Positions 13,220-16,872 of a stretch of 16,872 nt of DNA are shown piece by piece. This stretch comes from Treponema sp. (GTDB lineage Bacteria; Spirochaetota; Spirochaetia; Treponematales; Breznakiellaceae). The DNA is taken from the NCBI GenBank assembly GCA_031272575.1, contig JAISTO010000116.1, positions 1 to 16,872 on the forward strand. The letters run 5' to 3'. Position 1 is the stretch's first letter. Every line of letters begins with the position of its first letter. The position numbers and the translations under genes are program-made. Below the pieces are notes generated by a model, which saw nothing but the letters and a program-made list of their open reading frames with translations, was not told the origin of the DNA and did no database searches.

Positions 13220-14130
13220 TTAAGCGTTTCCTTGCGCTTGCGCTTGAGTGCCTTTTTTTGAACGGCGTTTTTGCCGAGACCCCCTCCCGCATGGTCTATA
13301 TCACCGGGGGGGCTTTTTGGATGGGGAGCCTCGATACGGAGGAGGGGCGCGGCAAGGACGAGGGGCCGCGCCATGCGGTCACGGTGAGTGACTTTCTTAT
13401 GGCCCGCTACGAGGTCACCGTAAAAGACTTCCGCGCTTTTGTCGAGGCTACGGGCTATGTGACCGATGCGGAGCGGGCCGGCGCCGGCTACGCATTCGCC
13501 GGCGGGAAGTGGGGGGTGCAGGAGACCGCCAGTTGGAAATCCCCCCTCTTTGTACAGGATGACAACGAACCCGTCGTCCTGGTCAGTTGGATTGACGCGG
13601 CGCAGTACTGCAACTGGCTCAGCAGGCAGGAGGGCTACCGGCCGGTCTACACGATCAGGGGGGCAAAGGTAGAACAAAACTTCGCGGCCTCCGGCTACCG
13701 TCTGCCGACCGAGGCTGAGTGGGAATATGCATGCAGGGCGGGGACCTACAGCCGGTTTTTCACGGGGCGGACGATCACCACCAATGACGCGAACTTCAAC
13801 GGAACTATGCGCGGGCCGGGGGACGGGTCTTCCTGGAGGGCCGGTGTGTACCGCAAAAAGCCCGTCCCGGTGGGCAGTTTCCCCCCCAATGCCTTCGGGC
13901 TCTTCGATATGCACGGCAACGTTGCCGAGTGGTGCGGCGACTGGTACGCGTCCTACGGGGCGGAACTGGTACACGACCCGCACGGCCCCTCCTCGGGCCG
14001 GCGCAAGGTGATCCGTGGCGGCGGCTGGGACCTCTCGGCGCGCTTCGTCCGTTCCGCTGCCCGTACGCTGAACACCGTCTCGTTTCGGAGCAGTTACCTG
14101 GGATTCCGCCTGGCGCGCTCGCTCCCTTGA
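13216..14130 (+). CDS. Exported SUMF1 / formylglycine-generating-enzyme-like domain protein
   Basis: 304 residues. TTG at 13216 overlaps the previous stop (TTGA), and AGAAGAGG lies about 8 nt upstream. A signal peptide (residues 1-20, cleavage after VFA) is followed by one FGE-sulfatase domain: MVYITGGAFWMGS, the RYEVTVKDFRAFVEATGY block, YRLPTEAEWEYACRAG, GLFDMHGNVAEWCGDWY and a closing VIRGGGWD to YLGFRLARS. In true formylglycine-generating enzymes two active-site Cys follow the GGS near the end. Here the matching stretch is GGGWDLSARFVRSAAR with no Cys, so sulfatase activation is unlikely. Many bacterial proteins use this fold for other envelope tasks. The LxxC-like stretch near residue 11 does not fit a lipobox. 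Confidence 0.88.
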   Translation: MIKRFLALALECLFLNGVFAETPSRMVYITGGAFWMGSLDTEEGRGKDEGPRHAVTVSDFLMARYEVTVKDFRAFVEATGYVTDAERAGAGYAFAGGKWGVQETASWKSPLFVQDDNEPVVLVSWIDAAQYCNWLSRQEGYRPVYTIRGAKVEQNFAASGYRLPTEAEWEYACRAGTYSRFFTGRTITTNDANFNGTMRGPGDGSSWRAGVYRKKPVPVGSFPPNAFGLFDMHGNVAEWCGDWYASYGAELVHDPHGPSSGRRKVIRGGGWDLSARFVRSAARTLNTVSFRSSYLGFRLARSLP

Positions 14131-14155
14131 AAAAATTTCCCCAATTATGCATACT
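14127..14155 (+). promoter_or_regulatory. Possible promoter for argD-murA
   Basis: TTGAAA (14127-14132), a 17-nt spacer and CATACT (14150-14155). With the same 6-nt gap seen at glyQS and cheW, transcription would begin on the A of the ATG at 14162. The -35 overlaps the stop codon of the upstream gene. The -10 is only 4 of 6, so this is tentative. Confidence 0.4.
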
Positions 14156-14161
14156 CTCGCT

Positions 14162-15340
14162 ATGTCATCCGTATTTATGCAGACCTACCACCGGCTCCCC
14201 GTCACCTTTACGCGGGGGGAGGGGGTGTGGCTCTTTGACGAGGCGGGCCGGAGGTGGCTCGATTTCTGCTCCGGCATCGCGGTGAATGTGCTGGGGCACG
14301 CGCATCCGGCGCTTACGCGGGCCATCGCGGAGCAGGCCGCGCGGCTCTGCCATGTGTGCAATTACTATCAAAGTGACGTGTCCGAGGCCTTCGCGGAAAA
14401 ACTGATTGCGGCCTGCGCGGGCGCGGGTATGCGGAAGTTGTTCTTCTGCAACTCAGGCGCCGAGGCCAACGAGGGCGCGATAAAGATTGCCCGCAAGTAC
14501 AGCCTGTCCCGGCATGGAAGCGGGCGGCACAGGATAGTCACCCTAAAGAACGGGTTCCACGGCAGGACGATAACGACGCTTTCCGCCACGGGGCAGGATG
14601 TCTTTCACAAGGACTTCGGCCCCTTCACCGAGGGCTTCGAGTACGTCGAGCCTGAAGACCTGGCCGCGCTGGACCGGGCGCTCGACCCGGCGCTTTGCGC
14701 GGGCTTCCTGGCCGAGGCCGTGCAGGGCGAAAGCGGGGTGCGGCCCCTCAGCGAGGGCTACGTGCGGGAGGCCGCGCGCCTCTGCGCGGAGCGGGACATA
14801 CTGCTGCTCTTCGACGAGGTGCAGGCCGGCATAGGCAGAACCGGCACCTTCCTCGCCTGCGAGGGCTACGGGGTCAAGGCCGATGTGGTCACCCTGGCGA
14901 AGGGGCTTGCGGGCGGGGTTCCCGTGGGGGCGGTGCTCGCCGGCGCCAAGGCCGCGGACGTGCTGGGCCCCGGGGATCACGGCTCCACCTTCGGGGGGAA
15001 CCCGCTGGCCGCCGCCGCGGGTCTGGTCGTCCTCGACACCGTGGCCCGTCCCGCGTTCCTCGCGGAGGTGCGGTGCAAGGGGGACGCGGTACTCGCGGCG
15101 CTGCGCGGCTGGAATCACCCTAAAGTGAAAGAGGTGCGCGGCCGGGGCCTTATGGCCGGCATCGACATAAGCGAGGATGCCCGCCCGGTGCTCGAGCGGG
15201 CGCTCGGCCTGGCGCGGGGGGAGGCGCCCGGGCTCCTCATCCTCAGCGCGGGGCAAAAGACCCTGCGCCTCCTCCCCCCGCTCGTCATAAGCGGCGCGGA
15301 ACTGGAGCAGGGGCTTGCGCTGCTAAAGGGGTGCCTGTGA
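14162..15340 (+). CDS. argD: Acetylornithine aminotransferase
   Basis: PLP class-III aminotransferase of arginine synthesis: converts N-acetylglutamate semialdehyde to N-acetylornithine using glutamate. 392 residues from ATG 14162; an in-frame ATG at 14147 would give 397, and neither has a ribosome site. I prefer 14162 because a possible promoter would start transcription there. Visible motifs: RGEGVWLFDEAGRRWLDF, NSGAEANEGAIKIARKY (PLP phosphate site), FHGRT, LLLFDEVQAGIGRTG with the PLP-ring Asp218, TLAKGLAGG with the Schiff-base Lys247 and STFGGNPLA. The C-terminus LRLLPPLVIS is typical of ArgD and related enzymes. Other class-III enzymes (ornithine, GABA or succinylornithine aminotransferase) remain possible; no other arg genes are nearby. 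It overlaps murA by 4 bp. Confidence 0.88.
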   Translation: MSSVFMQTYHRLPVTFTRGEGVWLFDEAGRRWLDFCSGIAVNVLGHAHPALTRAIAEQAARLCHVCNYYQSDVSEAFAEKLIAACAGAGMRKLFFCNSGAEANEGAIKIARKYSLSRHGSGRHRIVTLKNGFHGRTITTLSATGQDVFHKDFGPFTEGFEYVEPEDLAALDRALDPALCAGFLAEAVQGESGVRPLSEGYVREAARLCAERDILLLFDEVQAGIGRTGTFLACEGYGVKADVVTLAKGLAGGVPVGAVLAGAKAADVLGPGDHGSTFGGNPLAAAAGLVVLDTVARPAFLAEVRCKGDAVLAALRGWNHPKVKEVRGRGLMAGIDISEDARPVLERALGLARGEAPGLLILSAGQKTLRLLPPLVISGAELEQGLALLKGCL

Positions 15341-16629
15341 GCCGCGGCACGGCAGACCGCTACCTCATCGAGGGGGGCGTCCCCCTCTCGGGCACGGTGC
15401 GGGCAAGCGGCAACAAGAACGCGGCGCTCCCCTGCATAGCCTGCGCGCTCCTCTCGGACGCGCCGGTCATCCTGAAAAACATACCGGACATCGAAGACGT
15501 GCAGGTGATGCTCGAAGTGTACCGCGCGCTCGGGGGCGAGACCGAGCGCCTGGGCCCCAACGAGTGGCGCCTCGTCATGCGCGATGTGAAAGACGCCGTC
15601 ATCCCGGAGGCGCAGGCGCGCAAGATCCGGGCGTCCATACTCTTCGCGGGGCCCCTCCTCGCGCGCACGGGCCGCGCGGTCCTGCCCCCGCCCGGCGGGG
15701 ACGTGATCGGCCGCCGCCGCCTGGACACGCACTTCCTCGCGCTCAGCGAACTGGGCGCGCGGGTCGAGATGAACGGCGCCTTCCGCTTCAGCGCGAAGCG
15801 CCTGCGCGGCTGCGACCTCTTCCTCGACGAGGCCTCGGTGACGGCCACCGAAAACGCGGTGATGGCCGCGGCCCTCGCCGAAGGCGAAACGATCATCAGC
15901 AACGCGGCGAGCGAACCCCATGTGCAGGACCTCTGCCGTATGCTCTGCGCCATGGGGGCGCGCATAGACGGCATAGGCTCCAACGTGCTCCGCATAGCGG
16001 GGCGGCAAAAACTGGCGGGCTGCAGCTTCGCCATAGGGAGCGACTACATGGAGGTGGGCTCGTTTATCGGGCTCGCCGCGGCCACAGGCGGGTCCTTGCG
16101 CATCGAGGGCGCGTCCGCCGCCGATATGCGCCCCGCGAAAAACGCGTTCGGCAAACTGGGCATAGTCTGGGAGCAGGAGGGGGACGCGCTCCTGGTACCC
16201 GCGGGGCAGGCCCTGGCCGTGAACTGCGACCTCGGCGGCATGATCCCCCGCATTGACGACGCGCCCTGGCCCGGCTTCCCCCCCGACCTCACGAGCATCA
16301 TCACGGTCGTGGCCACGCAGGTGACGGGCACCGTGCTCGTCCACGAAAAAATGTTCGAGTCCCGTATGTTCTTTGTGGACAAGTTGATAGGCATGGGCGC
16401 CCGCATCGTGCTCTGCGACCCGCACCGCGCCGTCATCTCCGGGCCTTCCCGGCTCTCCGGCTCGGTGCTGCACAGCCCGGACGTGCGGGCCGGCATGGCC
16501 ATGGTGATAGCCGCGCTCTGCGCGGAGGGGAAGAGCGTCATCGACAACGTCTACCAGATAGAGCGCGGCTACGAGCGCCTGGTAGAGCGCCTCGCCTCCC
16601 TCGGCGCGCGCATTCAGCGCGCCTCCTGA
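15337..16629 (+). CDS. murA: UDP-N-acetylglucosamine 1-carboxyvinyltransferase with Cys-to-Asp active site
   Basis: First committed step of peptidoglycan synthesis: transfers enolpyruvate from PEP to UDP-GlcNAc in the cytoplasm. 430 residues from GTG 15337, which overlaps the argD stop (GTGA) and has AAGGGG (15326-15331) 5 nt upstream; GTG 15331 is less likely. Motifs: SGNKNAALP with the conserved Lys27-Asn28, NIPDIEDV, the loop PPPGGDVIGRRRLDTH, the WPGFPPDLTS segment with the catalytic Asp, and LHSPDVRAG near the end with the PEP-binding Arg. The loop residue normally Cys (E. coli Cys115) is Asp122. The same change is known in Mycobacterium tuberculosis, Chlamydia and Borrelia MurA and prevents alkylation by fosfomycin, so intrinsic resistance is expected. 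The length and remaining motifs are normal. Confidence 0.95.
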   Translation: MSRGTADRYLIEGGVPLSGTVRASGNKNAALPCIACALLSDAPVILKNIPDIEDVQVMLEVYRALGGETERLGPNEWRLVMRDVKDAVIPEAQARKIRASILFAGPLLARTGRAVLPPPGGDVIGRRRLDTHFLALSELGARVEMNGAFRFSAKRLRGCDLFLDEASVTATENAVMAAALAEGETIISNAASEPHVQDLCRMLCAMGARIDGIGSNVLRIAGRQKLAGCSFAIGSDYMEVGSFIGLAAATGGSLRIEGASAADMRPAKNAFGKLGIVWEQEGDALLVPAGQALAVNCDLGGMIPRIDDAPWPGFPPDLTSIITVVATQVTGTVLVHEKMFESRMFFVDKLIGMGARIVLCDPHRAVISGPSRLSGSVLHSPDVRAGMAMVIAALCAEGKSVIDNVYQIERGYERLVERLASLGARIQRAS

Positions 16630-16686
16630 CCCGCCGCCGCCCGCGCCGATTGCCGTACCGATCTACTTACTTCCGCGGCGTATTTC

Positions 16687-16695
16687 TGCTATACT
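16687..16695 (+). promoter_or_regulatory. Extended -10 promoter after murA
   Basis: TGCTATACT: a TGn extension plus TATACT (5 of 6). No good -35 is present at 16-18 nt. Transcription would begin near 16702, exactly at the outer end of the inverted-repeat element, after the same 6-nt gap as at other promoters in the window. Confidence 0.5.
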
Positions 16696-16701
16696 GCTCC
16701 T

Positions 16702-16872
16702 AAGGCAACGCTGATTAATGCGGAAATCATTAAAAAGGTCCACGGATTACACTGATAAACACGGATTAAAACAGGAAGTATAACAAAAAAATCCGTGAAA
16801 ATCACACTTGCTTTTGGCAAGTGCGTAATCCGTGGACATCTTAATAGTTTGCGCATTAATCAGTGTTTCCCT
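16702..16872. mobile_element. AT-rich inverted-repeat element (MITE-like or module relic), may run past the window end
   Basis: A ~170-bp palindromic unit, AT-rich in contrast to all flanking DNA. The outer arms 16702-16722 and 16852-16872 match at 18 of 21 positions, including a perfect CTGATTAATGCG (16711-16722). The inner arms GTCCACGGATTAC (16738-16750) and GTAATCCGTGGAC (16825-16837) are perfect. Further nested pairs are CACGGATT (16760-16767) with AATCCGTG (16790-16797), and CACTTGC (16805-16811) with GCAAGTG (16817-16823). The inner motif family is one I recall as a dispersed repeat in many bacteria. No target-site duplication can be judged because the right end is at the window edge. 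Confidence 0.65.
16718..16783 (+). pseudogene. 21-codon open frame in the inverted-repeat element, possible gene relic
   Basis: An ATG at 16718 opens 21 codons containing DYTDKHGLKQE before a TAA at 16781-16783. From memory, phrases such as TDKHGL followed by Q-E are common at the extreme N-terminus of GxxExxY-family proteins, whose genes often begin inside a similar CACGGATT-rich repeat. The remainder of such a protein is absent. This may be a decayed start of that gene or mere coincidence of repeat content. Confidence 0.3.

Overview
The window is a 16.9 kb GC-rich stretch (roughly two-thirds G+C by eye) of a bacterial chromosome with a dense core-gene layout. The genes point to a spirochaete of the Treponema lineage. 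Supporting signs are a single-chain glycyl-tRNA synthetase with a zinc ribbon, a MurA with Asp in place of the catalytic Cys, a DUF2804/FecR pair, and a cheW gene leading a recN operon. This assignment is inference from gene content; no rRNA or other marker is present to settle the genus. No phage, plasmid, CRISPR or recognisable defence system is seen.

Layout. (1) 1-2691 (+): a Lol-type lipoprotein-export ABC transporter, with the 3' end of one permease, the ATPase LolD and a second permease, all overlapping. LolD carries an unusual tail of five identical octapeptides encoded by a perfect 24-bp tandem repeat. (2) 2692-2835: convergent intergenic spacer built of heptanucleotide repeats that pair as an inverted repeat. 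(3) 2832-4882 (-): a two-gene operon (exported FecR-domain protein, then a DUF2804 protein) with a good promoter at 4966-4938. (4) 5005-7433 (+): glycyl-tRNA synthetase and EpmA (EF-P lysine ligase). (5) 7434-8215: about 780 bp of non-coding sequence packed with several families of direct, inverted and heptad repeats. (6) 8216-14130 (+): a six-gene operon of cheW, an aminotransferase-fold protein lacking the PLP lysine, NAD kinase, recN, an unknown helical protein and an exported SUMF1-domain protein. Every junction overlaps or abuts. (7) 14127-16629 (+): argD and murA, overlapping by 4 bp, with a possible promoter that would make argD leaderless. (8) 16687-16872: an extended -10 promoter followed by an AT-rich inverted-repeat element that resembles a miniature mobile element or relic.

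How the genes relate. The lol genes serve envelope lipoprotein export, argD makes arginine precursor and murA starts peptidoglycan synthesis. glyQS and epmA serve translation; nadK and recN serve cofactor supply and DNA repair. The gene content is mostly ordinary housekeeping. The unusual material lies in the repeats (several inserted in or against genes), two enzymes with altered catalytic residues, homopolymer tracts at promoters and in one gene, and a shared promoter-to-start-codon architecture with very short or absent leaders.
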